Shown here piece after piece: positions 8,555 through 15,994 of a stretch of DNA of 54,636 nt. The notes under the pieces were generated by a model. It saw only the letters and a list, made by a program, of their open reading frames with translations, did not search any database and was not told the DNA's origin. Every line of letters starts with the position of its first letter. Position 1 is the stretch's first letter. The translations under genes and the position numbers were made by a program. The DNA is from an uncultured SAR116 cluster alpha proteobacterium (GTDB lineage: Bacteria; Pseudomonadota; Alphaproteobacteria; Puniceispirillales; Puniceispirillaceae): assembly GCA_902523435.1 (NCBI GenBank), contig CABYZM010000006.1:1-54636 (forward strand), given 5' to 3'.

Positions 8555-9790
8555 TCAGAGGCCATCAGGTAGAACAAGTACAGAAACCATGTCACCTGCC
8601 TGGAGAGCAGGGGCATTAGGGGGACGGATTATCAGCCCTTGTGCGTCAGAAAAGGCCTTCAGCATGGATGAATCTTGACGACCGAGAGGGCGTATCGTTC
8701 GCGCATCGCCCGTGCCTTCAAAAACACCTCGCAGATAATCCTGGCGGCGGTCATTTTCAGCAACAGGGGCAGACAGGCGGATTGGGCGAATGTCTGCATC
8801 AGTTTGCTGGCCAAGAAGTGTTCTCAGGGCGGGCAAGCCAAATACGGTCATGCAGACACCAGCTGAAACAGGATTACCCGGCAAACCCAACAGAGGGATC
8901 CCCTTCCACTGCCCAAAAATAAGGGGTTTGCCCGGTCGCATGGCAATTTTCCAAAACGACAAAGCCGATGGATCAGCTTCGGTCAGGTCTGAGACGATAT
9001 GGTCATGGCGGCCAACAGACGCACCACCTGTAGTCAGAATCAAATCAAAAGGCCGTTTCTGTATATTCTGGCCTGTCTTTAGACATTGCGTAAGGGCACC
9101 GGGCTGATCTGGCAAGATTCCTAGATTCACAGCCTCACCGCCTGCAAGCTGAACGGAGTGAGCAAGGAATATGCTGTTTGAATTCACCAGCTGGCCAGGG
9201 GCAGGAGGCGTGCCAGGGGGAACCAGCTCATCCCCGGAAGACAGAATCGCGACAAGCGGTTTGCGCCGGACAATCAGCGTCTCTGCATGGCCACATAAAG
9301 CCGCAAGGGCCATCTGACGGGCTCCCAAAGCTGTGCCGCTCTTCAATACGATCTGGCCAGCCTGAAAATCCAACCCGGCCGGGCGGATGAACTGGCCAGG
9401 TTTTGCAGTTTCATTTAAAGTAACTACATTCTGATGAAGACTTACATCTTCCTGTAGAATGACAGCATCTGCCCCTTCAGGCACATGACCACCGGTAAAA
9501 ATCCGCACAGTCTGTTTGCCGGTAATGGACTTGGTGAATAGATGACCGGCTGCCGCCTCGCCAACTACTGTAAACTGACTTCCTGCAACCAGAGGTTTGC
9601 CACCTGTCTGCACAGCATACCCATCCATAGCAGAAACGGCGGCTGGCGGATGATCATAGTCTGCGGCGATATGTTCTGCGAGAATACGGTTTGCGGCTTC
9701 TTTAAAGCTGACGTTCTGCGTATCCACAGGCTGCAGCGCGGCACATATTTCTGTTAGGGCTTCAGCAACAGGTTTCAGTTCAATCAGCAT
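8555..9790 (-). CDS. moeA: Molybdopterin molybdenumtransferase MoeA
   Basis: 411 aa. MoeA inserts molybdate into adenylylated molybdopterin. Family segments are clear: 'HPPAAVSAMDGYAV' near residue 47, 'GGHVPEGADAVILQED' near 100, 'TTGGASVGRHDHI' near 258 (the MoaB/Mog-like fold) and 'LPGNPVSAGVCMTVFGLPAL' near 304. It overlaps moaC by 11 bp, so the two cofactor genes are co-translated. The cofactor would serve the large molybdoenzyme SoeA encoded at 15995, an inference from content and not from regulation. Confidence 0.95.
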   Translation of the reverse strand: MLIELKPVAEALTEICAALQPVDTQNVSFKEAANRILAEHIAADYDHPPAAVSAMDGYAVQTGGKPLVAGSQFTVVGEAAAGHLFTKSITGKQTVRIFTGGHVPEGADAVILQEDVSLHQNVVTLNETAKPGQFIRPAGLDFQAGQIVLKSGTALGARQMALAALCGHAETLIVRRKPLVAILSSGDELVPPGTPPAPGQLVNSNSIFLAHSVQLAGGEAVNLGILPDQPGALTQCLKTGQNIQKRPFDLILTTGGASVGRHDHIVSDLTEADPSALSFWKIAMRPGKPLIFGQWKGIPLLGLPGNPVSAGVCMTVFGLPALRTLLGQQTDADIRPIRLSAPVAENDRRQDYLRGVFEGTGDARTIRPLGRQDSSMLKAFSDAQGLIIRPPNAPALQAGDMVSVLVLPDGL

Positions 9791-10256
9791 TAAATGTCCC
9801 GGATTTGCCGCCTGATTTATGCAGCAGGCGGATATCTCTTATCACCATGGCCTTATCAACAGCCTTGCACATATCGTACACCGTGAGGGCTGCCACAGAT
9901 ACAGCTGTCAGGGCTTCCATCTCAACGCCTGTTTTGCTATCCAGACGGCATTCAGCGCGGATTTCAATGGCGCAGTCCGGCTCGTTCAGGGTCAGCTGCA
10001 CATCAACATGCGAAAGGGTCAGAGGATGGCAAAGCGGAATCAGATGGGCGGTTTGTTTTGCTCCCATAATCCCAGCAAGCTGCGCAACAGACAGCACATC
10101 TCCTTTTTTCAGCCCGCCGGATTTTACAGTATTCAATGTATCCTGTGACATGTTCACACGTCCGCCGGCGACGGCCACGCGCCTTGTTTCATCCTTTTCG
10201 CTGACATTCACCATCTGAGGACGGCCATCATCTGTAAAGTGGGTAAAATCTGACAT
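9780..10256 (-). CDS. moaC: Cyclic pyranopterin monophosphate synthase MoaC
   Basis: 158 aa, full length. With MoaA it converts GTP to cyclic pyranopterin monophosphate, the first intermediate of molybdenum cofactor. 'LIPLCHPLTLSHVDV' near residue 73 and 'KTGVEMEALTAVSVAALTVYDMCKA' region near residue 108-132 are the conserved active-site blocks, and the catalytic Lys lies in the latter. The start is the ATG at 10256. It lies 17 bp downstream of trpC and overlaps moeA. Confidence 0.96.
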   Translation of the reverse strand: MSDFTHFTDDGRPQMVNVSEKDETRRVAVAGGRVNMSQDTLNTVKSGGLKKGDVLSVAQLAGIMGAKQTAHLIPLCHPLTLSHVDVQLTLNEPDCAIEIRAECRLDSKTGVEMEALTAVSVAALTVYDMCKAVDKAMVIRDIRLLHKSGGKSGTFNAD

Positions 10257-10273
10257 AGGCTTTGCCTTTGCTG

Positions 10274-11074
10274 TTAAGCGGGAACGGGATTTGCTAGTAA
10301 AGCAGCGGTAGCGCTCGCGACATCATCGCTGCGCATAAGCGACTCACCAATCAGAAAACAGCGGGCGCCGGTGGCGGCCATGAGTGCTAGATCATCAGCT
10401 GTGAACAAGCCACTTTCAGCAATAGCAATCCGGTCCTTAGGCAGGCGAGGCAGCATGTCCAGCCCAACCTGAAGCGAGATTTCCATTGTTTTAAGGTTAC
10501 GGTTATTAATGCCCATCAGAGGTGAGGTCAGCTGGATGGCTCGGTCAAGTTCAGTCCTGTCATGGACCTCGATCAAAACATCCATACCTAGCTCATGCGC
10601 TGCTGCTTCAAGTTCTTGTGCCTGTGCATCTGATAACGCAGCCATGATAAGCAGAATGCAATCCGCGCCCAATGCACGGGAATGAACAATCTGAACAGGG
10701 TCAATCATGAAATCTTTGCGCAGAACAGGCAGACTGCTAACAGTGCGTGCTGCCATAAGAAATGCATCATCGCCCTGAAAATAGTGCTTGTCTGTTAAAA
10801 CAGACAGACAACTTGCGCCACCATCCGCATAGGCGCGCGCCAATGAGGGGATATCAAAGTCAGCCCTTATAAGACCCTTTGAGGGAGAGGCTTTTTTAAG
10901 CTCAGCAATCAGACCATAGCCAGACACCGACGCTGCTTTCAGCGCAGCGGCAAAGCCGGCTGGCGCAGGTGCAGCAGCTGCTTGATGGTGCAACTCATGT
11001 AATGACATATCCGCCTTCAGCTGAGCAACTTCTGTTTTTTTAGTTTCAATAATTTTCTTAAGAACGTCTGCCAT
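10274..11074 (-). CDS. trpC: Indole-3-glycerol phosphate synthase
   Basis: 266 aa (beta/alpha)8-barrel that closes the indole ring of indole-3-glycerol phosphate. Signatures: 'LIAELKKASPSKGLIR' near residue 55 (catalytic Lys and Ser), 'VLRKDFMIDPVQI' (catalytic Lys of the barrel), 'INNRNLKTMEI' and 'AESGLFTADDL' near the C terminus. It is not fused to TrpF. It lies between trpD (11 bp upstream) and moaC. Confidence 0.96.
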   Translation of the reverse strand: MADVLKKIIETKKTEVAQLKADMSLHELHHQAAAAPAPAGFAAALKAASVSGYGLIAELKKASPSKGLIRADFDIPSLARAYADGGASCLSVLTDKHYFQGDDAFLMAARTVSSLPVLRKDFMIDPVQIVHSRALGADCILLIMAALSDAQAQELEAAAHELGMDVLIEVHDRTELDRAIQLTSPLMGINNRNLKTMEISLQVGLDMLPRLPKDRIAIAESGLFTADDLALMAATGARCFLIGESLMRSDDVASATAALLANPVPA

Positions 11075-11085
11075 CTAATTATAAT

Positions 11086-12102
11086 TTATCTATTTGTTAT
11101 GGAAATGAGTTGATCCAAAGCTGATTGAGCAGCCTTTGTGTCAATTGATTGTCTGGCACGTTCAAGCCCAACTGCCATTTCTTTTTCATGTCCGCCCGCA
11201 ACAAAAGCAGCTGCAGCATTCATTAGCACAATGTTGCGATAAGGCCCTTCCTTACCAGAGAGAAGCTCCCTCAGGGCAGTCGCATTTTCCTCTGCAGATC
11301 CACCCTTAATATCTGACAGGCTGGCTGTTGGCAGGCTAAGATCTGATGGGTGCAGTGTGGTTTCTGAAATCTGACCGTCTTTTAACATAGTGACCTGGTT
11401 GCTGCCTGTAGTTGACAGCTCGTCGAGGCCATCAGCTCCATGCACAATAAAAGCATCTGTTGTCCCCAGTGTCCGTAAAGCCTCAGCAAAAGGTTGCAGC
11501 CAGCGCGCGTCAAACACGCCAACCAAAATCCGTCGTACAAGGGCTGGGTTGGATAGCGGGCCCAGAAGGTTGAATATTGTGCGTACCCCGAGCTCTGCGC
11601 GAATAGGGCCGACATGGCGCATAGCACTATGGTGACGCGGGGCCATCAGAAAAACAATTTTTGCTGCTGTAAGAGCTTCAGATAAAGCCTCTTCTGAACA
11701 GTCTAGATTGATGCCGAGAGCAGTGAGCACATCGGCTGCCCCACTTTTTGAGGAGACAGCCTTATTGCCATGTTTGGCGATGGGTATACCCGCTCCAGCC
11801 AGCACAAGTGCAGTTGCTGTCGAGATGTTATAGGTGCCAATTCCATCACCGCCTGTGCCTACAATATCCATGGCGTTGTCCGGGGCGTCGAGGGTAAGGG
11901 CATGACGGCGCAGGCTTCCTGCACCAGCGGCGATATCAGATGGGGTCTCACCCCGCATTTTCAAAGCAATCAGGAAGGCGGCCATCTGTACTGGGCTAGC
12001 CTTGCCCTCCATCATCTCATCGAAACCAGCAGTCATTTGATCTGCAGGCAGAATCTGGTTTTCGGTAATCTGTTTGGTCAGTTTATTCAAAATATCAGAC
12101 AT
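11086..12102 (-). CDS. trpD: Anthranilate phosphoribosyltransferase
   Basis: 338 aa from the ATG at 12102; a longer frame to 12171 merely reads through the end of trpG. It transfers phosphoribose to anthranilate. 'DIVGTGGDGIGTYNISTATA' near residue 76 is the PRPP/anthranilate site, with 'HGNKAVSSKSGAADVLTALG' after it. The start overlaps the trpG stop by 8 bp, implying coupled translation of glutaminase and transferase subunit genes. Confidence 0.96.
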   Translation of the reverse strand: MSDILNKLTKQITENQILPADQMTAGFDEMMEGKASPVQMAAFLIALKMRGETPSDIAAGAGSLRRHALTLDAPDNAMDIVGTGGDGIGTYNISTATALVLAGAGIPIAKHGNKAVSSKSGAADVLTALGINLDCSEEALSEALTAAKIVFLMAPRHHSAMRHVGPIRAELGVRTIFNLLGPLSNPALVRRILVGVFDARWLQPFAEALRTLGTTDAFIVHGADGLDELSTTGSNQVTMLKDGQISETTLHPSDLSLPTASLSDIKGGSAEENATALRELLSGKEGPYRNIVLMNAAAAFVAGGHEKEMAVGLERARQSIDTKAAQSALDQLISITNR

Positions 12103-12754
12103 GCACTTGATCCGGGAATTTTTGATCCAGCCGCAACAGCTGGGCTTCCAACAAGTCCAGCTTAGCTTCATCAGGCAGATGGTTTGCTCCGCAGCTGGCT
12201 AGAAAAGCTGCCAGCATCTGGTAGCCACCGCTCGAGGCAATGGATTCAGGATGGAACTGAACGCCGAAGATAGGATGTGATTTATGCTGCAGGCCCATAA
12301 TCTTTCCATCAGCTGTCCGTGCAGTGACCTGCAGCTCTTCTGGCTGTGTGGCCTCATCAGCAACCAGTGAATGATAGCGGGTTACAGTTAAGTCCTGGTG
12401 CAGACCAGCAAAGAGACCAGTCCCTTCATGGTTGAGACGGGATAACTTGCCATGCATTGGCGGGTCAACTCGCATCAAACTGCCACCAAAAGCTGTCCAG
12501 ATTGCTTGATGTCCCAGACACACGCCTAGAATTGGCAGACAACCGGTTGCCACCCGCACCAGCCCCTCTGTAATTCCAGCTTGAGCAGGGGTACCCGGAC
12601 CTGGTGAAAGAACGATCCCCTCAGCCCCCATAGCCATGACCTCATCCACAGAGGCGGCATCATTGCGCAAGGTTTTAACTTCTGCGCCCAGATCAGACAG
12701 AAAATGCCATAAATTCCAGGTAAAGCTGTCATAATTATCTAGCAAAAGGATCAT
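12095..12754 (-). CDS. trpG: Anthranilate synthase glutaminase component
   Basis: 219 aa class I glutamine amidotransferase supplying ammonia to TrpE. The catalytic triad is visible: nucleophile Cys in 'GVCLGHQAI' and the His/Glu pair in 'GVQFHPES'. The oxyanion Gly-rich 'LSPGPGTPAQAG' is also present. TrpE is not next to it in this window, so the large subunit must be encoded elsewhere. First gene of the minus-strand trpGDC-moaCA-type run. PabA-like use is possible, since the family is shared. Confidence 0.93.
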   Translation of the reverse strand: MILLLDNYDSFTWNLWHFLSDLGAEVKTLRNDAASVDEVMAMGAEGIVLSPGPGTPAQAGITEGLVRVATGCLPILGVCLGHQAIWTAFGGSLMRVDPPMHGKLSRLNHEGTGLFAGLHQDLTVTRYHSLVADEATQPEELQVTARTADGKIMGLQHKSHPIFGVQFHPESIASSGGYQMLAAFLASCGANHLPDEAKLDLLEAQLLRLDQKFPDQVHV

Positions 12755-13123
12755 CAGGTAACGCCATGCAGAACAAATGAGTGGAGATTTTTGCCATGTA
12801 TATAGCTCAGTGTAAATTGATTCGGGTAAATAACTTTGGCGGTTATACGAAAAACTTCAGTATCCGGTCAAATCTTATCCCCGGTTAAATCTTATCACGG
12901 GGCGGTCTGTTTCTCCCTCTTAGCGCCAGAAAGTATGTGGTAAAATGATACCGTTCAATTATCAAATTGTTTTTATTGAATTTTTTTAATTTTCTATGAA
13001 ATTTTAAGCTTGACGCTGTTCAAAAAGAAGCTTAATACTCCGGCTTACGGTTTGAATAAGACCGTTTGTCAGACAGGTCATGTGCCTGTTCAGGCTTCGT
13101 TATGTAACTAATGTGAGAAAAAC
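12755..13123. other. Intergenic promoter region between trpG and rplM
   Basis: 369 bp without a gene between divergent operons. It contains a direct repeat of 16 bp with one mismatch (CCGGTCAAATCTTATC at 12864-12879 and CCGGTTAAATCTTATC at 12881-12896), then an AT-rich block, then the likely rplM promoter. No small ORF with a ribosome site was found. Confidence 0.5.
13010..13038 (+). promoter_or_regulatory. Candidate promoter for rplM-rpsI
   Basis: TTGACG at 13010-13015 is a near-consensus -35 box. After 17 bp comes TAATAC at 13033-13038, a weak -10. It would start transcripts about 80 bp before the rplM ATG. Assigned by eye only. Confidence 0.35.
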
Positions 13124-13591
13124 ATGCCCTTACCACGTACCTATGTGGCAACACCGAAGGATATCGAAAAGAAATGGATTCTTGTCGATGCAGAGGATGT
13201 TGTTCTAGGCCGCTTGGCTTCTGTGCTGGCGATGCGCCTGCGCGGCAAGCACAAGCCGAGCTTCACACCGAATATGGATTGCGGTGATCATGTGATCGTC
13301 ATTAATGCCGAGAAAGTCAAACTGACAGGCGGCAAGCGCACCGCCAAAACCTATTATTGGCATACTGGCTATCCTGGCGGCATCAAAGAACGCACTGCAG
13401 ATAAGGTCCTTGATGGTCCTTTCCCGGAACGTGTGCTGTCGAAGGCTGTTGAACGGATGATCCCGCGCGGTCCTTTGGGCCGGAAGGTTATGAGCCATCT
13501 ACATATTTATGCTGGCGCAGAGCATCCACATGAGGCCCAGCAGCCAGAAGTGCTGGATGTGGCAGCTATGAACCCGAAGAATAAGAGATAG
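13124..13591 (+). CDS. rplM: 50S ribosomal protein L13
   Basis: 155 aa, typical for L13. It is an early assembly protein of the large subunit. '[22 protein letters not shown]' region, '[17 protein letters not shown]' region and '[34 protein letters not shown]' region are the standard L13 blocks. The ATG at 13124 gives [13 protein letters not shown]. Paired with rpsI 7 bp downstream, the usual bacterial two-gene operon. Confidence 0.98.
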   Translation: MPLPRTYVATPKDIEKKWILVDAEDVVLGRLASVLAMRLRGKHKPSFTPNMDCGDHVIVINAEKVKLTGGKRTAKTYYWHTGYPGGIKERTADKVLDGPFPERVLSKAVERMIPRGPLGRKVMSHLHIYAGAEHPHEAQQPEVLDVAAMNPKNKR

Positions 13592-13598
13592 GAGCCGG

Positions 13599-14168
13599 AT
13601 GATGGCTGAAGAGGCACAAACAGCAGAGAAGGCTGGGTCAGCAGAAGCAACTGTAGCTTTGGAAACAAACACCGCCGCCCCTGCAGTTCAGGCCGAGGGT
13701 ATGGCCTCTCTAGGCGCGCTGAGCGAAACATCTGCAGCGCCGTCAGAAACATCTGCACCAGCTGAACCCAAGATTGACAAGCAGGGCCGGGCTTATGCAA
13801 CGGGCCGGCGTAAAAACGCCATCGCTCGCGTCTGGATCAAGCGCGGCACCGGCCAGATCAGCATAAATGGCCGGGATATCACAACCTATTTTGCACGGCC
13901 TGTCTTGCAGATGGTCCTGCAGCAGCCGTTTGAAACTGCAGAACGCACAGGCGAATTTGATGTTATTGCGACAGTTGTTGGCGGCGGTCTGTCTGGTCAG
14001 GCAGGGGCGGTGCGCCACGGCATTTCACGTGCACTTACCAATTTCGAACCTGGCCTGCGCCCAGCATTGAAGGCTGGCGGCTTTATGACCCGTGATCCAC
14101 GGGTTGTAGAACGGAAAAAATACGGCAAGGCGAAAGCTCGCCGAAGCTTCCAGTTCTCGAAGCGATAA
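13599..14168 (+). CDS. rpsI: 30S ribosomal protein S9 with long N-terminal extension
   Basis: 189 aa, against about 130 in E. coli. The canonical S9 core starts near residue 62 ([19 protein letters not shown]) and ends with the conserved basic tail [11 protein letters not shown], whose last residues reach the P-site tRNA. The first ~60 residues are Ala/Glu/Thr/Ser-rich and low complexity, probably disordered. Shorter extensions are common in alphaproteobacterial S9; this one is on the long side. Two adjacent ATGs (13599, 13602) can serve as start. Followed by a terminator. Confidence 0.97.
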   Translation: MMAEEAQTAEKAGSAEATVALETNTAAPAVQAEGMASLGALSETSAAPSETSAPAEPKIDKQGRAYATGRRKNAIARVWIKRGTGQISINGRDITTYFARPVLQMVLQQPFETAERTGEFDVIATVVGGGLSGQAGAVRHGISRALTNFEPGLRPALKAGGFMTRDPRVVERKKYGKAKARRSFQFSKR

Positions 14169-14194
14169 TCGTTAAAGGTGTGTATTACTCTTAG

Positions 14195-14225
14195 AAGGCT
14201 GTCCGCAAAGGGTAGCCTTTTTTTA
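14195..14225 (+). terminator. Rho-independent terminator after rpsI
   Basis: A 10-bp stem AAGGCTGTCC / GGGTAGCCTT (two G-T pairs) with loop GCAAA runs straight into a T run at 14218-14224. It begins 27 bp after the rpsI stop. Confidence 0.85.
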
Positions 14226-14340
14226 TGATGGATAAGGCTACAATAAAAATTTGGCCTTCAAAGGCCCCTTTGTCGTAAAAATCGGGTAATGGCGAGTCTT
14301 GTCCTTTGCCTGTCTATTTTTTTCAGGATTGTTTCACTTC

Positions 14341-14952
14341 ATGTTTGCGTTTGCACTAGCTGTTTTTCTGCTGATCATTACGCCTGGGCCGGGGGTATTA
14401 TCAACGGCAGGGGTTGGTGCAGCCTATGGCTGGCGGCAGGGCCTGTTTTATGTAGCAGGCTTATGTGCAGGCACAAATTTGGTCAGTCTGGCGGTGATTT
14501 CTGGTCTAGCGGCGGTTATTCTGGCTCAACCTCTTGTGCGGACAATTTTGTTGTTCGCGTCTGCCGGCTATCTGGGCTATTTGGCCTTGCGAATTGCGCT
14601 TGCAGGAGCAAAAATTGCCTTCATTCAGGCCTCGGCGCCGGGTTTCTTGGCTGGGGTCATGTTGCAGTTTATCAATCCCAAAGCCTATGCGGTGAATTCA
14701 ACTTTGTTTACCAGCTTTGCTTTCTATCCGGACAGTTTTGTGGTGGAAACAGGGTTGAAGCTTTTAATTATGAATACAATCTGGCTGCCCTTACATCTGC
14801 TCTGGCTGTATGCCGGGGTGAGGCTGAATGCGCTAAACCTACCTGCCCGCACACAAAAGCTGATTAATCTGGCGATGGCAGCCTGTTTGTTAGCTGTGGT
14901 GCTCTTATCTATATGGTCTTTACTGTCCTTTTCAGATGGCGGCGCATCATGA
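14341..14952 (+). CDS. LysE/RhtB-family amino acid exporter
   Basis: 203 aa from the ATG at 14341; an in-frame TTG at 14299 would add 14 residues but the homology begins with MFAFALAVFLLIITPGPGVL. 'TPGPGVL' near residue 15 is the LysE-family motif. About five to six hydrophobic helices follow. Substrate is unknown; relatives export amino acids, homoserine lactones or small zwitterions. It overlaps the next gene by 4 bp (ATGA), and both lie just before soeABC, but there is no direct evidence for a role in sulfonate metabolism. Confidence 0.8.
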   Translation: MFAFALAVFLLIITPGPGVLSTAGVGAAYGWRQGLFYVAGLCAGTNLVSLAVISGLAAVILAQPLVRTILLFASAGYLGYLALRIALAGAKIAFIQASAPGFLAGVMLQFINPKAYAVNSTLFTSFAFYPDSFVVETGLKLLIMNTIWLPLHLLWLYAGVRLNALNLPARTQKLINLAMAACLLAVVLLSIWSLLSFSDGGAS

Positions 14953-15839
14953 ACAGGTTTTTAATGCTGCCCGCCTCGTTACGGGCGGGAATATGGATGA
15001 CTGGAGCAATGCTGTCCTTCACCCTGATGGCGATTTCGGGGCGGTCTCTGGCTGACAAGCTGGATACTTTTGAAATTATGACTTACCGGTCATTAATTGG
15101 CATTGTGATTGTACTGGCTGTTGCATTTTATGCTGGGACATGGCGGCAATTCTCAACCCAACGCTTAGGGCTGCATTTAGTCCGGAACTTGTTTCACTTC
15201 GCTGGGCAGAATCTCTGGTTTTTTGCATTGATTTATGTTCCGCTTTCTCAGATGTTTGTATTTGAGTTTTCTTCACCTTTATGGGTAGCTATATTTGCGC
15301 CTCTAATCTTGTCTGAAAGGCTAACCTTAACCCGCTTTTTCGCTGCAACTATAGGGTTTTTCGGCATTCTTGTTGTGGTTCGGCCTGATTTTTCCAATTT
15401 ACCACCCGAGTTGATTGCAGCTGCCTTGTGTGCAATCGGTTTTGCTGGGGCAACCATTACAACAAAGCTTCTTACTCGCACCGAAACAATTACCTGTATA
15501 CTTTTCTGGTTAGTAGCTCTTCAGGCCATGTTCGGGTTCATCATGGCTGGATATGACGGGCAGATTGATGTGCCGCAGGGCACAGAATGGGGTTGGCTAA
15601 CACTTATTGGAGTTTGTGGATTATGCGCACATTTTTGCATTACTTCTGCTCTGCAACTAGCCCCCGCAACCGTTGTAACGCCATTTGAATTTCTTCGCCT
15701 GCCGATGGTCTCAATAGTAGGGGTATGGTTGTATAGCGAGGGTCTTGAATGGCAGGTTTTTGTTGGGGCCTTGGTCGTTTTGGGGGCAAACTGGATGAAT
15801 ATCCGGGCTGAAACCAGATCTGTGCAGAATACCAACTGA
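14949..15839 (+). CDS. EamA/DMT-family transporter
   Basis: 296 aa from the ATG at 14949, which overlaps the upstream stop (ATGA). About ten transmembrane helices form two EamA repeats: the first around residues 18-140 ('WMTGAMLSFTLMAISGRS', 'VYVPLSQMFVFEFSSPLWVA'-type segment) and the second around 150-285, with 'SALQLAPATVVTPFEFLRLP' near the end. Members export metabolites such as amino acids or nucleosides; the substrate cannot be read from sequence. Likely an operon with the LysE-type gene. Confidence 0.85.
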   Translation: MNRFLMLPASLRAGIWMTGAMLSFTLMAISGRSLADKLDTFEIMTYRSLIGIVIVLAVAFYAGTWRQFSTQRLGLHLVRNLFHFAGQNLWFFALIYVPLSQMFVFEFSSPLWVAIFAPLILSERLTLTRFFAATIGFFGILVVVRPDFSNLPPELIAAALCAIGFAGATITTKLLTRTETITCILFWLVALQAMFGFIMAGYDGQIDVPQGTEWGWLTLIGVCGLCAHFCITSALQLAPATVVTPFEFLRLPMVSIVGVWLYSEGLEWQVFVGALVVLGANWMNIRAETRSVQNTN

Positions 15840-15880
15840 ACAGGGCACCCGGAAAACTGGCCATCTGCGGCGAAATGGCG

Positions 15881-15908
15881 GGTCAATCTGTTAAATGATC
15901 AATTGACC
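15881..15908. promoter_or_regulatory. Inverted repeat upstream of soeA
   Basis: GGTCAAT at 15881-15887 and ATTGACC at 15902-15908 are perfect 7-bp inverted arms separated by 14 bp, 87 bp before the soeA ATG. This is a possible operator for the sulfite dehydrogenase genes; no regulator gene is adjacent. Confidence 0.3.
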
Positions 15909-15994
15909 TTATGCCCTTGAAATTCTAATCTCTGCATCGTTATCAACAGACCATTTGCCCATTTTCTTCTGAGTTTACGTCACAGGTGCTTTCC

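Noticed and set aside
12095-12171. Extended trpD start at 12171
   Set aside because: The extra residues simply translate the end of trpG in another frame; the typical TrpD start is at 12102.
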